DNA of 24,391 bases. It comes from Fen-1308 sp035319185 (lineage in GTDB: Bacteria; Nitrospirota; Thermodesulfovibrionia; Thermodesulfovibrionales; Dissulfurispiraceae). Below the pieces are notes generated by a model, which was not told where the DNA came from, ran no database searches, and worked only from the letters and a program-made list of their open reading frames with translations. Of this stretch, positions 6,566 through 15,878 are shown one piece after another (position 1 is the first letter of the stretch; each line of letters starts with the position of its first letter). The stretch covers positions 1 through 24,391 of the forward strand of contig DATHDF010000029.1 in assembly GCA_035319185.1 (NCBI GenBank), given 5' to 3'. The position numbers and the translations under genes were made by a program.

Positions 6566-9500
6566 TCAGTTGTCCATCAGGGCCGGTTTGCCCTGCCCGC
6601 TGCCTGCCGACTTTCTGTTTCTGCTTCGCACGGCCTCCAGCCGAAGTCTCAACCGATCCATATAGAGATAGACGACCGGGGTAGTATAGAGGGTCATCAT
6701 CTGGCTGAATACAAGCCCGCCAACGATGGCAATACCCAGCGGACTCCTGAGCTCGCTTCCCACCCCGCCCCCGATCGCAAGCGGCAAGGCGCCAAGCAAC
6801 GCAGCCATCGTAGTCATCATGATCGGCCTGAACCTGAGAAGACATGCCTGGTATATTGCGTCTTCAGGCCTTTTTCCATCCTTCCTCTCCGCCTCGAGTG
6901 CAAAGTCCACCATCATGATGCCGTTCTTCTTGACGATTCCTATCAGCAGTATTATACCGATCAGGGCGATGATGGTGAGATCGGTTCCGGTAAGCAAAAG
7001 AGCGAGCAGAGCTCCTACGCCTGCGGAAGGAAGCGTTGAGAGGATCGTGATGGGATGGATATAACTCTCATAAAGTATGCCGAGCACGATATATACTGCA
7101 AGTAGTGCCGCCAGGATGAGGACAGGCTGGTTGGCAAGGGACGACTGGAAGGCCTGGGCCGTGCCCTGAAAACTGCCCCTGATGTTCGACGGCATTCCGA
7201 TCTTCCGCGTTGCTTCCTCTATCGCCCTTACTGCATCACCAAGAGCCAACCCCGGGACCAGGTTGAACGAGAGTGTCACCGCCGGAAACTGGCCTTGATG
7301 GGCGACTGCGAGGGCGGTAGACGTCGGCTCATAACGGGCGAAAGAACTTAGGGGCACCTGGGCGCCTGAAGACGTCCGGATATAGATATCCCGCAATGTC
7401 TCAGGCCGCTGCCAATATTGTGGAGCGACTTCCATGACGACATGGTATTGATTCAGGGATGTATATATAATCGAAACCTGCCTCTGACCGAACGCATCGT
7501 AAAGAGTGTTGTCTATAAGCTGCGGCGTGATGCCGAAGCGCGATGCCGTATCGCGGTCAATTACGATCGACGTCTGCAAACCCTTGTCCTGCCGGTCGCT
7601 GTTTACATCGACCACACCGGAGATGGATCGAAGCTGACCTTCAACCCGCGGCGCCCAGGTCATAAGTTCCTGAAGGTTGTCGCCCTGCAGCGTGTACTGG
7701 TATTGTGCGCCGCTGAGCCTGCCTCCTACCCGCACGTCCTGCACCGGCTGCAGATAGGCCGGCGCACCCGGAACGCTGCTGAGCCCCTTGCGCAGGCGCG
7801 CAATCACCTTGTCTGCAGAAAGTTTCCGCTCCTCGATGGGCTTGAGGGCTATGAACATCCTGCCGGTGTTTCTTGTGGCGCCTCCCGGCCCGCCTCCGGT
7901 GAAGGCGGTAACAGTATCGACTGCCGGGTCTTTCATAATGACGTTCACGATATCCGAAAGCTTTCCCTGCATCGCCTGGAACGAAATATCCTGCGATGCC
8001 TGGATAGTGCCGACGAGCCGTCCCGTATCCTGCTGCGGAAAGAAGCCTTTCGGGATCGCCACAAAAAGGACCACACTTACAACCACAGTAAGCAATGTCA
8101 GGCTCAGCATCAGCCTGGGATGGCGCAGGGCCCACGACAGACTCGATTCATAATGACGATGGACCCAATTGAACGCCCGCTCGCCGGCCTGAAAAAACCG
8201 CCCGTGAGAAGCCGTTTTTTCAGGCTTCAACAAAAATGCGCACATCATGGGCGTCGTCGTGAGAGATATGACCAGGGAAATAAGTATCGCAGCCGACAAG
8301 GTGACCGCAAACTCCCTGAACAGGCGTCCCAGCATGCCCCCCATAAGGAGGATCGGGATAAACACGGCTACGAGCGAGACGCTGATACTGAGCACCGTAA
8401 AGCCTATCTCCCTGGCTCCGGCAATCGCCGCCTTTTTTGCAGGCACTCCCTGCTCAAGATGTCGGGTGACATTTTCAAGGACGACTATCGCGTCATCTAC
8501 GACAAAGCCGGTGGCTATTGTAAGGGCCATCAGAGAGAGATTGTCCAGGCTGTAATTGAAAAGGTACATCACCCCGAATGTGCTGACAAGAGACACCGGC
8601 ACCGCTACGCTCGGGATCATGGTCGCCCTGACATTCCGCAGAAAGGCAAATACCACAAGGATGACAAGCGCAGCAGCAATGACAAGATTAAGCTCAACAT
8701 GCGACAAAGAGGCCCGGATCGTAGTTGTCCGATCCATGACTATGGACATATTGATGGCTCCAGGGATTGAGGCCTGCAGCTGCGGAAGCATGCTTCTGAC
8801 TCGGTCCACCGTCTCTATAACATTGGCGCCCGGCTGCTTGAAAAGTATCAAGGGTATCGCCGGCTTGCCGTTCACGAGTCCGGCATTGCGAACATCTTCG
8901 ACAGAATCTTCGACGCTCGCCACATCAGACAGCCTCACTGCAGAACCGGATCGATAAGTAACTATCAGAGGCCGGTACTCTGCCGCCTTGTAAAGCTGAT
9001 CGTTTGTCCGTACTTCCCAGGCCCTCGCACCATCCTCAAGCTGGCCCCTGGGTCGTCTCACGTTTGTGCCCGACAGCATGTTGCGGACATCCTCGAGGCC
9101 GATGCCGTACTTGTTCAGCGCCGAGGGATTAAGCTCCACGCGAACCGCCGGCAGCGAGCTTCCTCCTACGATCACCTGTCCTATCCCCTCAATCTGCGAG
9201 AGCTTCTGGGCAAGAATAGTCGATGCTGCGTCGTAAATCTGCGGCTTGCTCAGCGTCGCGGACTGCAGGGCAATGATTAGAATCGGCGCGTCAGCCGGGT
9301 TTACCTTGCGGTAGGTAGGGTTTGACGGAAGGTTGGCCGGCAGATAAGTGCGTGCAGCGTTGATTGCCGCCTGCACATCACGGGCAGCCCCGTCTATGTT
9401 GCGGCTGAGCTCGAACTGCAGGGTGATGGATGTCGATCCCAGGGCGCTGGACGACGTAATTTCCGTCACGCCTGCTATGCGGCTGAACTGGCGCTCCAGC

Positions 9501-9697
9501 GGGGCGGCGACCGACGTTGCCATTGTCTCAGGGCTGGCCCCAGGCAATGACGCCTGCACCGAAATGGTCGGGAAATCGACCTGCGGGATAGGAGCAACAG
9601 GAAGCATTTTAAGTGCTACGAGTCCCGCCAGCGCCATCCCTATGGTAAGCAGGGTGGTTGCAACCGGTCTGTTTATGAAGGGCTTGGATATATTCAT
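6566..9697 (-). CDS. mdtC: RND multidrug efflux permease, MdtC-like
   Basis: A 1043-residue inner-membrane proton-drug antiporter of the HAE1 RND family, with 12 expected TM helices and two large periplasmic loops. The N-terminus (INRPVATTLL, then MLPVAPIPQVDFPTI and SLPGASPETMATSVAAPLER) and RKVNPADAPI are closest to E. coli MdtC in my recall. TM4 carries the proton-relay pair in GFVVDDAIVVLEN, and the C-terminal half has the RND motif LIGIVKKNGIMMVDFALEAER. MdtB and MdtC form a mixed trimer, so it should need its neighbour. It starts 12 bp after the mdtB stop. Exact substrates cannot be read; MdtABC in enterobacteria exports novobiocin, bile salts and other compounds. Confidence 0.93.
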   Translation of the reverse strand: MNISKPFINRPVATTLLTIGMALAGLVALKMLPVAPIPQVDFPTISVQASLPGASPETMATSVAAPLERQFSRIAGVTEITSSSALGSTSITLQFELSRNIDGAARDVQAAINAARTYLPANLPSNPTYRKVNPADAPILIIALQSATLSKPQIYDAASTILAQKLSQIEGIGQVIVGGSSLPAVRVELNPSALNKYGIGLEDVRNMLSGTNVRRPRGQLEDGARAWEVRTNDQLYKAAEYRPLIVTYRSGSAVRLSDVASVEDSVEDVRNAGLVNGKPAIPLILFKQPGANVIETVDRVRSMLPQLQASIPGAINMSIVMDRTTTIRASLSHVELNLVIAAALVILVVFAFLRNVRATMIPSVAVPVSLVSTFGVMYLFNYSLDNLSLMALTIATGFVVDDAIVVLENVTRHLEQGVPAKKAAIAGAREIGFTVLSISVSLVAVFIPILLMGGMLGRLFREFAVTLSAAILISLVISLTTTPMMCAFLLKPEKTASHGRFFQAGERAFNWVHRHYESSLSWALRHPRLMLSLTLLTVVVSVVLFVAIPKGFFPQQDTGRLVGTIQASQDISFQAMQGKLSDIVNVIMKDPAVDTVTAFTGGGPGGATRNTGRMFIALKPIEERKLSADKVIARLRKGLSSVPGAPAYLQPVQDVRVGGRLSGAQYQYTLQGDNLQELMTWAPRVEGQLRSISGVVDVNSDRQDKGLQTSIVIDRDTASRFGITPQLIDNTLYDAFGQRQVSIIYTSLNQYHVVMEVAPQYWQRPETLRDIYIRTSSGAQVPLSSFARYEPTSTALAVAHQGQFPAVTLSFNLVPGLALGDAVRAIEEATRKIGMPSNIRGSFQGTAQAFQSSLANQPVLILAALLAVYIVLGILYESYIHPITILSTLPSAGVGALLALLLTGTDLTIIALIGIILLIGIVKKNGIMMVDFALEAERKDGKRPEDAIYQACLLRFRPIMMTTMAALLGALPLAIGGGVGSELRSPLGIAIVGGLVFSQMMTLYTTPVVYLYMDRLRLRLEAVRSRNRKSAGSGQGKPALMDN

Positions 9698-9709
9698 CCG
9701 GGTCGATCC

Positions 9710-12700
9710 CTAATCTGATTCCTGCGCTCCGCCCTTATCGTCGGGGCCTGCTGAAGCCTGTTTCCTGCCCAGGCGCAACGCCAGTCTGTCAAACCACAAA
9801 TAAATGACCGGCGTCGTATAGAGAGTGAGCACCTGACTGAATATCAGCCCTCCAATTATCGAGATTCCCATGGGGCGGCGCAGCTCAGAACCTACGCCCG
9901 ACCCCAGCGCAAGAGGCACTGCCGCAAGAATGGCCGACATGGTCGTCATCATGATCGGCCTGAACCTAAGCAGACAGGCCTGATAAATCGCTTCGACAGG
10001 GCTTTTGCCTTCGCGTCGCTCGGCATCCAGGGCAAAGTCGACCATCATGATGCCGTTCTTCTTGACAATGCCGATCAGCAGAATGACGCCTATAAGGGCT
10101 ATGATGCTGAATTCGGTCCGGCAGATAATCAGCGCCAGAAGAGCGCCTACTCCGGCTGACGGCAGCGTCGAGAGAATCGTAATTGGATGAATATAGCTTT
10201 CATAAAGAACTCCGAGAACGATATATACTGTGATGAGCGCAGCCAGTATGAGTATCGGCTCGTTTGCAAGGGACGAGCGGAAGGCTTGGGCCGTGCCCTG
10301 GAAACTTCCCCTTATGCTGGGAGGCATCCCAATCCTGCCTGCCTCGGCTTCGACTGCCTTTACGGCGTCTCCGAGCGAAACTCCGGGGGCAAGATTAAAA
10401 GAAAGGTTAGTCGCCGGGAACTGCCCCTGGTGGTTTATGATTAGCGGACCATTTGTTTCGCTCATCGTTGTGAAGGCGCTGAGCGGAGTAATGCCGCCGC
10501 CCGAGCCGCGAATATATACGTGCTGCAGCTTGCCGGGATTCAGTCTGTAATCAGGCTGCACCTCCAGAATTACCCTGTACTGATTCAACTGGGTGAATAT
10601 GGTAGAGACCTGGCGCTGGCCGAAGGAATCGTAAAGAGTGTCGTCTATCAGCTGCGGAGTAATTCCGAGCCTGGCGGCCGTAATACGATCGATGCTTATC
10701 ATCGTCTGTAGTCCCTTGTCCTGCAAGTCACTGCTTACATCACGAAGCTCCGCCAGCCCGCTCAGCCTATCCACAAGCCTGGGGGTCCAGGCATTGAGTT
10801 CGTCAAGGCTTGGGTCCTCCAGGCTGTATTGAAATTGCGTGCGGCTGACACGGCTTTCCACGGTTAGGTCCTGCACCGGCTGCATGAATAAATTCATGCC
10901 CTTGAGCATGGCAATTTCAGGTTGCAGTCTTCGGATGACCTGGCTCGCGCTTATGCCGCGCTCCGACAGCGGCTTAAGGTTGATAAGTACACGACCGCTG
11001 TTGATGGTCGTATTGGTGCCGTCTACTCCTATGAATGTCGAAAGGCTTTGAACTGCCGGGTCCTTAAGGATCACGGCTGCCAGCTCCTGCTGCCTTGCGG
11101 CCATCGACTCGAATGAACTCCACTGTGGCGCCTCGGAGATGCCCATGATCAGTCCTGTATCCTGCACGGGGAAAAAACCTTTGGGAATGACAATGTAGAG
11201 TATTACGGTAAACACAATCGTAGCTACGGCGACCAGCAGGGTTGCAGTCTGATGGTCCAGCACCCACTTGAGCGTCTTTCCGTAAAATGCGATGACGTTG
11301 TCGAACATCCGCTGGGACGCGGCAAAGAACTTCTTCTGTTTATCTTCAGGCGTATGCTTAAGCAGCCTCGCGCACATCATGGGGGTGAGCGTGAGCGAGA
11401 CTATGGCCGATATTACGATGGTGACGCCAAGGGTGATAGCGAATTCGCGGAACAGTCTGCCGACCACGTCACTCATGAAAAGAAGGGGGATTAGCACTGC
11501 CACGAGTGAAATCGTAAGAGACATAATCGTAAAAGCTATCTGCTCGGATCCCTTGAGCGCGGCCTGGAGCGGAGATTCTCCCTGCTCGATATATCGTGCA
11601 ATATTCTCGATCATGACGATGGCATCGTCCACTACAAACCCCGTTGCAATGGTGAGGGCCATCAGGGTCAGGTTATTGAGACTGAAGCCGAGCAGATACA
11701 TTATTCCAAACGTTCCAACTAGAGATAACGGCACCGCAACACTCGGAATCGAGGTGGCCGAAACGGTCCTGAGAAACAGAAATATCACCATCACGACCAG
11801 TGCAATCGCAAGCATCAGCTCAAACTGGACGTCTTCCACCGATGCGCGGATAGTGGTTGTTCTGTCCGTCAGTATGGTGACATTTACAGCCGCCGGAAGG
11901 GTGTTCTGAAGCTGCGGCAGAAGTTTCTTTATGCGATCCACAACCTCTATGACGTTCGATCCGGGCTGTCTCTGAATATTGACGATCACCGCCGGAGAGT
12001 CATTCATCCAGGCAGCCTGTTTCACATTCTCGGCCCCATCGACCACATCGGCAACATCGGACAGCAGCACCGGGGCATTATTGCGATAGGCGACCACAAT
12101 AGGCCGGTATTCCTTGCTGGATGCAAGCTGATCATTGGCGCCGATAATGGATGCCTGCCGCGGCCCGTCAAAACCTCCCTTGGCCTGGTTTACATTGGCA
12201 GCTGCTATAACGGCGCGCAGGTCTTCAAGCGTCAGACCATAAGCCGAAAGGGCCGTCGGGTTCGCGCGTATACGCACAGCAGGCCGCTGCCCGCCGCTGA
12301 TGCTTACAAGGCCAACACCTGACAGTTGCGATATCTTTTGGGCAAGCCGCGTGTCAGCCAGGTCTTCGACTTCAGGAAGGGGCATCGTTTTGGATGTCAG
12401 GGCAAGGGTCAGAACAGGTGCGTCAGCCGGGTTCACCTTGCTGTAAACCGGCGGGTTCGGAAGGTCCCTCGGAAGGAGGTTCGACGAGGCGTTTATCGCA
12501 GCCTGAACTTCCTGTTCGGCGACATCGAGGCTCAGGTCCAGGCTGAACTGAAGGGTTATGACAGAGCTGCCACCCGAGCTTGTAGAAGTCATTTGCCGCA
12601 AACCAGGCATCTGGCCGAACTGCCGCTCAAGAGGCGCGGTAATGGAAGATGCTGCAACATCGGGGCTTGCGCCGGGATAAAAGGTTACAACCTGGATGGT

Positions 12701-12829
12701 CGGATAGTCAACCTGAGGCAAAGCCGAGACCGGCAGTTCGCGATATGCCACAAAGCCGGCCAGTAATATCGCTGCCATCAACAGAGTGGTCGCGACCGGC
12801 CTGAGGATAAACGTGCGCGAAGGGTTCAT
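9710..12829 (-). CDS. mdtB: RND multidrug efflux permease, MdtB-like
   Basis: A 1039-residue RND permease paralogous to the next gene. The N-terminus LRPVATTLLMAAILLAGF, with ELPVSALPQVDYPTIQVV, FYPGASPDV, APLERQFGQMPGL and QAAINASSNLLP, closely follows E. coli MdtB. The TM4 proton-relay pair is present in GFVVDDAIVMIEN. It lies 3 bp after mdtA and 12 bp before mdtC, the canonical mdtABC order. Conserved coding segments such as the KKNGIMMVDFA region give short near-identical DNA matches to mdtC, reflecting ancient duplication rather than a recent repeat. Confidence 0.94.
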   Translation of the reverse strand: MNPSRTFILRPVATTLLMAAILLAGFVAYRELPVSALPQVDYPTIQVVTFYPGASPDVAASSITAPLERQFGQMPGLRQMTSTSSGGSSVITLQFSLDLSLDVAEQEVQAAINASSNLLPRDLPNPPVYSKVNPADAPVLTLALTSKTMPLPEVEDLADTRLAQKISQLSGVGLVSISGGQRPAVRIRANPTALSAYGLTLEDLRAVIAAANVNQAKGGFDGPRQASIIGANDQLASSKEYRPIVVAYRNNAPVLLSDVADVVDGAENVKQAAWMNDSPAVIVNIQRQPGSNVIEVVDRIKKLLPQLQNTLPAAVNVTILTDRTTTIRASVEDVQFELMLAIALVVMVIFLFLRTVSATSIPSVAVPLSLVGTFGIMYLLGFSLNNLTLMALTIATGFVVDDAIVMIENIARYIEQGESPLQAALKGSEQIAFTIMSLTISLVAVLIPLLFMSDVVGRLFREFAITLGVTIVISAIVSLTLTPMMCARLLKHTPEDKQKKFFAASQRMFDNVIAFYGKTLKWVLDHQTATLLVAVATIVFTVILYIVIPKGFFPVQDTGLIMGISEAPQWSSFESMAARQQELAAVILKDPAVQSLSTFIGVDGTNTTINSGRVLINLKPLSERGISASQVIRRLQPEIAMLKGMNLFMQPVQDLTVESRVSRTQFQYSLEDPSLDELNAWTPRLVDRLSGLAELRDVSSDLQDKGLQTMISIDRITAARLGITPQLIDDTLYDSFGQRQVSTIFTQLNQYRVILEVQPDYRLNPGKLQHVYIRGSGGGITPLSAFTTMSETNGPLIINHQGQFPATNLSFNLAPGVSLGDAVKAVEAEAGRIGMPPSIRGSFQGTAQAFRSSLANEPILILAALITVYIVLGVLYESYIHPITILSTLPSAGVGALLALIICRTEFSIIALIGVILLIGIVKKNGIMMVDFALDAERREGKSPVEAIYQACLLRFRPIMMTTMSAILAAVPLALGSGVGSELRRPMGISIIGGLIFSQVLTLYTTPVIYLWFDRLALRLGRKQASAGPDDKGGAQESD

Positions 12830-12832
12830 CGC

Positions 12833-14023
12833 CTATTTCTGCCGGCGTTTGCGCTCGGCCTTGTCGCCCTGTTCTGCAGCCGGCAGTTCGACCGCGCTGC
12901 CTTCCTTCAGCTTTTCTGCGCCTTCAACCACAACAACATCTCCCGGGACAAGGCCCTCTTCCACGGACACCATATCGGCTTCGCCCGGTCCGAGCTTCAC
13001 CGGTCTGACTGCTACCGTTTTATCTCCTTTAACGACAAACACGAACGTGCCCTGGGGACTCCTCTGTATTGCCGATGCAGGCACCGTTGTAGTATCGCGC
13101 AAAGTATCAAGCAACACTCGCGCGTTGACGAACTGATTCGGGAAAAGCTCGTTGCCCTTATTCGCGAATTCCGCCTTGAGTTTGACCGTCCCGGTTGTGG
13201 GATCTATCTGGTTGTCCGCAGTCAGCAAATATCCGGTCGAGAGCTTTTGACTCTGATCCCTGTTGAAGGCGTCGACCTGCAGGTGCCCGCCGGACTTCAT
13301 CCTGCCGAGAACCGTCTGCAGGTTATCCTCAGGAATCGGGAATACAACCGTTATTGGCTGCAGCTGTGTGATCACAGCGAGCCCGCTAGCGTCCGACGCA
13401 TGCACAATATTGCCCGGATCGACGAGGCGCAGACCGATCCTTCCGCCAATAGGGGCCGTTATGCGGGAATAGACAAGCTGAAGCCTCGCGTTGTCAATGG
13501 CTCCCTGATCGAGCTTCACTACGCCTTCATACTGGCGTACCAATGAGGCTTGAGTATCAAGCTGCTGCTTTGCCACGGAGTCCTGCTCAGCCAGCATCTG
13601 ATAACGCTTCAAATCGAGCCTGGCATTGTCGAGCAGCGCCTGGTCGCGCGCGAGCTGGCCGGAAGCCTGGGTAAGCTGGGCCTCAAAAGGCCTTGGGTCG
13701 ATTTCAGCCAGCAGATGTCCGTTTTCGACTATCTGCCCTTCCCTGAACAGAACCTTCATCAGTTGTCCGTCAACGCGGCTCTTCACAGTCACGGTATTGA
13801 TAGCGGTAACGGAACCGAGTCCGGTAATATAAATCCTTATGTCACCTCGTTTTGCAACTGAAGTAACGACCGGCGCAGCACGGGCAGTCGTCTGCTTAGT
13901 CTTGCCCGACCCGCCTGCCCATATGAAATAAAGATAGGCGCCTGCAGCCAAAACGCAAACGGCTGCAAGCGCTATCCATTTTCTCCGGGGCAGCTTAATA
14001 ACGGCCTCTGTCTCCTCTGTCAT
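12833..14023 (-). CDS. mdtA: RND periplasmic adaptor (membrane fusion protein), MdtA-like
   Basis: This HlyD-type adaptor joins the MdtBC permease to the outer-membrane factor. After a short cytoplasmic lead comes one membrane anchor (LPRRKWIALAAVCVLAAGAYLYF), the barrel/lipoyl half ending in TVTVKSRVDGQL and VLFREGQIVENGHLLAEIDPRPF, a helical hairpin, the second lipoyl half (SRITAPIGGRIGLRLVDPGN), and C-terminal beta domains with PNQFVNARV and VPASAIQR. The start is uncertain. The frame stays open to ATG 14110, which would overlap the upstream lipoprotein gene by 116 bp. I prefer ATG 14023 (396 residues), which has GGA 7 nt before it and a 29-bp overlap; ATG 14044 is also possible. The tail is Lys/Glu-rich and ends in KAERKRRQK. 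Confidence 0.9.
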   Translation of the reverse strand: MTEETEAVIKLPRRKWIALAAVCVLAAGAYLYFIWAGGSGKTKQTTARAAPVVTSVAKRGDIRIYITGLGSVTAINTVTVKSRVDGQLMKVLFREGQIVENGHLLAEIDPRPFEAQLTQASGQLARDQALLDNARLDLKRYQMLAEQDSVAKQQLDTQASLVRQYEGVVKLDQGAIDNARLQLVYSRITAPIGGRIGLRLVDPGNIVHASDASGLAVITQLQPITVVFPIPEDNLQTVLGRMKSGGHLQVDAFNRDQSQKLSTGYLLTADNQIDPTTGTVKLKAEFANKGNELFPNQFVNARVLLDTLRDTTTVPASAIQRSPQGTFVFVVKGDKTVAVRPVKLGPGEADMVSVEEGLVPGDVVVVEGAEKLKEGSAVELPAAEQGDKAERKRRQK

Positions 14024-14534
14024 GACCTCTTCCGTGATCGTCATGGCCGTGGTGCTTGCCGCGATCGTAACCTTCTCCTCTATCATCACGCCATTCCTGT
14101 CGCCGCTCATGCTTGTCCCAGTGTTTATCCCTTTCCCATCTGGACCAATTCTTCTTCATCTGGCCGTAAGGTATCCGTTGATGTCCGGGAGGCACATGGC
14201 GGTAATCAGGCGGCAATGCAATAATGGGCCGCGGTACCCGCTCGCCGCGCACATAGCCCCAGGGCCCGTTGTAGCCCCTGGACCTGTACCAGCGCCCTTC
14301 GTACGGCCGCCACCAGTAGCCATGATAGAACAAGATGTCCACATCAAGGCCGGGTGCGTAATAAACATAAGTCCCCGGCACGACAACAACCGGCGGTGGT
14401 GCAGGCACCACGAATGCCGGAGGCGGCGCAAAGACGCCAACATTAACGTTTACTCCCGCATCGCTTTGCCCAACGCAGCCGATTATGACGACCAGCATAC
14501 CAAAAAAGATCGTTATTAACCTTCCTGCCTTCAT
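13995..14534 (-). CDS. Putative lipoprotein with Tyr/Trp-rich middle and basic His/Asp-rich tail
   Basis: A 179-residue exported protein with no function I can name. A hydrophobic leader ends in VVIIGC, an acceptable lipobox; cleavage at SDAG is the alternative. A Pro/Val-rich stretch (about 35-53) is followed by a Tyr/Trp-rich block (GYWWRPYEGRWYRSRGYNGPWGY), resembling short envelope proteins with YXWGXW-like repeats. The last 50 residues are dominated by Arg, Asp, His and Gly (HHGHDDHGRGHDRGDRGRY) and could bind divalent metals. It sits between the CnrX-like sensor and mdtA on one transcript, so a role in envelope stress or metal buffering is likely but unproven. The DNA for its tail overlaps the mdtA start. 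Confidence 0.7.
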   Translation of the reverse strand: MKAGRLITIFFGMLVVIIGCVGQSDAGVNVNVGVFAPPPAFVVPAPPPVVVVPGTYVYYAPGLDVDILFYHGYWWRPYEGRWYRSRGYNGPWGYVRGERVPRPIIALPPDYRHVPPGHQRIPYGQMKKNWSRWERDKHWDKHERRQEWRDDRGEGYDRGKHHGHDDHGRGHDRGDRGRY

Positions 14535-14579
14535 TTGTTCCTCCTTGCTGAAAGTTTCTCAGTAACAATAACTGAATGC

Positions 14580-14975
14580 TTACCTGCTGTCTTCTTCACC
14601 CTCATGTCTTTTTTTTCGCTCTTCTATTATTTTATTGAATTTCTCCAGCTGTTCAGGATGGAGCATCGCTCGCACCCTGTCCTGGGAGCGCTTTAATATT
14701 TCCTCCATTTGCGGCCTGACCTGCCTGCGCACTACTTTCATCTCGGCGTGCGTTTCGCGCACAATAACGCGTAACTGAGCGAGCTGAGCCTGATCCAGAT
14801 TCAATTCACGGCTGAGCCTGGCTACAATAAATTCCCTCGTCGCGCCAGGTTCTCCCTTCATGATGCCCTCTATCTTCTGCCGATCGACTGCATGCATAAC
14901 AAGAGCCCCAGCCATGCCGCCAAGCAGAAAAATAAGTATAACACTAACTATTGCCTTCCATCCCTTCATCGTCAT
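14580..14975 (-). CDS. CnrX/Spy-like membrane-anchored periplasmic stress or heavy-metal sensor
   Basis: A 131-residue protein with one N-terminal membrane helix (about residues 7-27, GWKAIVSVILIFLLGG and following) and an all-helical periplasmic domain. The sequence LSRELNLDQAQLAQLRVI with AMLHPEQLEKFNKII matches the periplasmic heavy-metal sensor (Metal_resist) and LTxxQ/Spy families. In the cnrYXH system CnrX senses metal and relieves the anti-sigma factor CnrY from the sigma factor CnrH. The gene order here (sigma, small membrane protein, CnrX-like) is consistent with that logic. The ATG at 14975 overlaps the upstream stop in ATGA, so it is translationally coupled. Whether it binds metal or senses misfolded protein is open. 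Confidence 0.75.
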   Translation of the reverse strand: MTMKGWKAIVSVILIFLLGGMAGALVMHAVDRQKIEGIMKGEPGATREFIVARLSRELNLDQAQLAQLRVIVRETHAEMKVVRRQVRPQMEEILKRSQDRVRAMLHPEQLEKFNKIIEERKKRHEGEEDSR

Positions 14976-15280
14976 TCCCCGGTCAGCGAAGCCACCAGCA
15001 TTATTTCTTCACCATTAATCCCCATTAGCGGGCTGAGCCCTGTAAGCTGTCCATGCTCCGAAAGAAAGGTCCAGCTGCCCAGCATCAGGACAAGAACAAC
15101 CAGGGCAGGAATCAATCTCCAGGTCCAGAAAGAGAACAGCTTCCTGCTATCGCGCTTCTCTCTGATCCTTGCCATTACACGCGTTTCAAATCCGTATTCA
15201 ACCTTATCCCCGTAAGGCTGAGACTTTCGCGCAGCGGCAAAGAGCCTTTCAAGACTATCGCTATCTTTATCGCTCTTCAC
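14972..15280 (-). CDS. Putative anti-sigma factor, single-pass membrane protein
   Basis: A 102-residue protein encoded directly after the ECF sigma gene. Its N-terminal half is charged and cytoplasmic (SLERLFAAARKSQPYGDKVEYGFE, shape only), followed by one TM helix at about 53-72 (LIPALVVLVLMLGSWTFL) and a short periplasmic tail. I see no zinc-binding HxxxCxxC motif, so it is not a classic ZAS anti-sigma; it is placed by size, topology and position. The chosen start is GTG 15280, with GGAGG 7 nt upstream, overlapping the sigma stop by 14 bp; ATG 15340 would lengthen that overlap to 74 bp. Its stop overlaps the sensor's ATG. The likely role is to hold the sigma factor at the membrane until the sensor signals. 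Confidence 0.65.
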   Translation of the reverse strand: MKSDKDSDSLERLFAAARKSQPYGDKVEYGFETRVMARIREKRDSRKLFSFWTWRLIPALVVLVLMLGSWTFLSEHGQLTGLSPLMGINGEEIMLVASLTGE

Positions 15281-15833
15281 GATCACCCTCCAGGATACGT
15301 TTAAGTTCCTTTCTTGCCCTAAACGCCCGCACTTTGACATTGGTCTCGCTCCAGCCGGTAAGCAGCGAAGTCTCCCGCACCGTTTTTTCCTCCAGGTTCA
15401 GCACTGTAATTACCAGCCTGTCGTCGGGCCTCAATCTTTCCATTGCACTCCTCAGGATCCTCCATGCTTCCTGGCTGCCGGATGGTTCCGCGGACTGTGA
15501 GTCGCCTATGGCAAATGCAACATCGTCCAGCGGCACAACATCACGCTTGCGGGCCTGCTTCCTGAGCATATCATAACAGACGTTAACAACTATTTTTGTA
15601 AGCCAATGTTCGAAAGGTGCATCGCCTCGAAACCTGTGCAGGTTTTGATAGGACTTGATAAACGCCTCCTGACAGATATCGTCCAGTTCGTCATCGTCTC
15701 TAACGAAACGTGCAGCGAGTCTGAATACCTTTTGTTTATATCTGCGGACCAATTCGGCAAACGCCTCATCGTCGCCCGAGAGAGAGGCTGCGATGAGACG
15801 TTCATCGGCTGGCACCTGTACCGGTGCGTTCAT
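15267..15833 (-). CDS. ECF-family RNA polymerase sigma factor
   Basis: The 188-residue product has the two-domain ECF layout. Region 2 covers about 23-85 (DDEAFAELVRRYKQKVFRLA, DDICQEAFIKSYQNLHRFRG), and region 4 covers about 125-183 (MERLRPDDRLVITVLNLEE, then a helix-turn-helix VRETSLLTGWSETNVKVRAFRARKEL, split here). It should direct polymerase to envelope-stress promoters. It heads the operon leading through a putative anti-sigma factor, a CnrX-like sensor and a lipoprotein to mdtABC-OMF, with overlaps or short gaps throughout. The ATG at 15833 is preceded by GGGGAG about 15 nt upstream, a long spacing, so translation may be modest. A candidate ECF promoter lies before the upstream spy-like gene. 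Confidence 0.92.
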   Translation of the reverse strand: MNAPVQVPADERLIAASLSGDDEAFAELVRRYKQKVFRLAARFVRDDDELDDICQEAFIKSYQNLHRFRGDAPFEHWLTKIVVNVCYDMLRKQARKRDVVPLDDVAFAIGDSQSAEPSGSQEAWRILRSAMERLRPDDRLVITVLNLEEKTVRETSLLTGWSETNVKVRAFRARKELKRILEGDREER

Positions 15834-15878
15834 CTAATCTAAGTCTACTCCCCTTCTTCCAGGCGGGCAAGCTGTTGC

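Noticed and set aside
6549..6845. N-terminal extension of the outer-membrane factor
   Set aside because: It overlaps the mdtC 3' end, looks unlike the family, and the lipoprotein start at 6548 has a strong ribosome site.
7418..8770. Plus-strand open frame of 450 codons opposite mdtC
   Set aside because: The product is Arg/His/Lys-rich and low in hydrophobic residues, typical of the antisense of a GC-moderate membrane protein gene. The opposite strand encodes a conserved RND core.
6900..10100. Near-identical DNA stretches in mdtC and mdtB as a direct repeat
   Set aside because: They fall on the most conserved RND motif (KKNGIMMVDFA) and reflect paralogy rather than a mobile or recent repeat.
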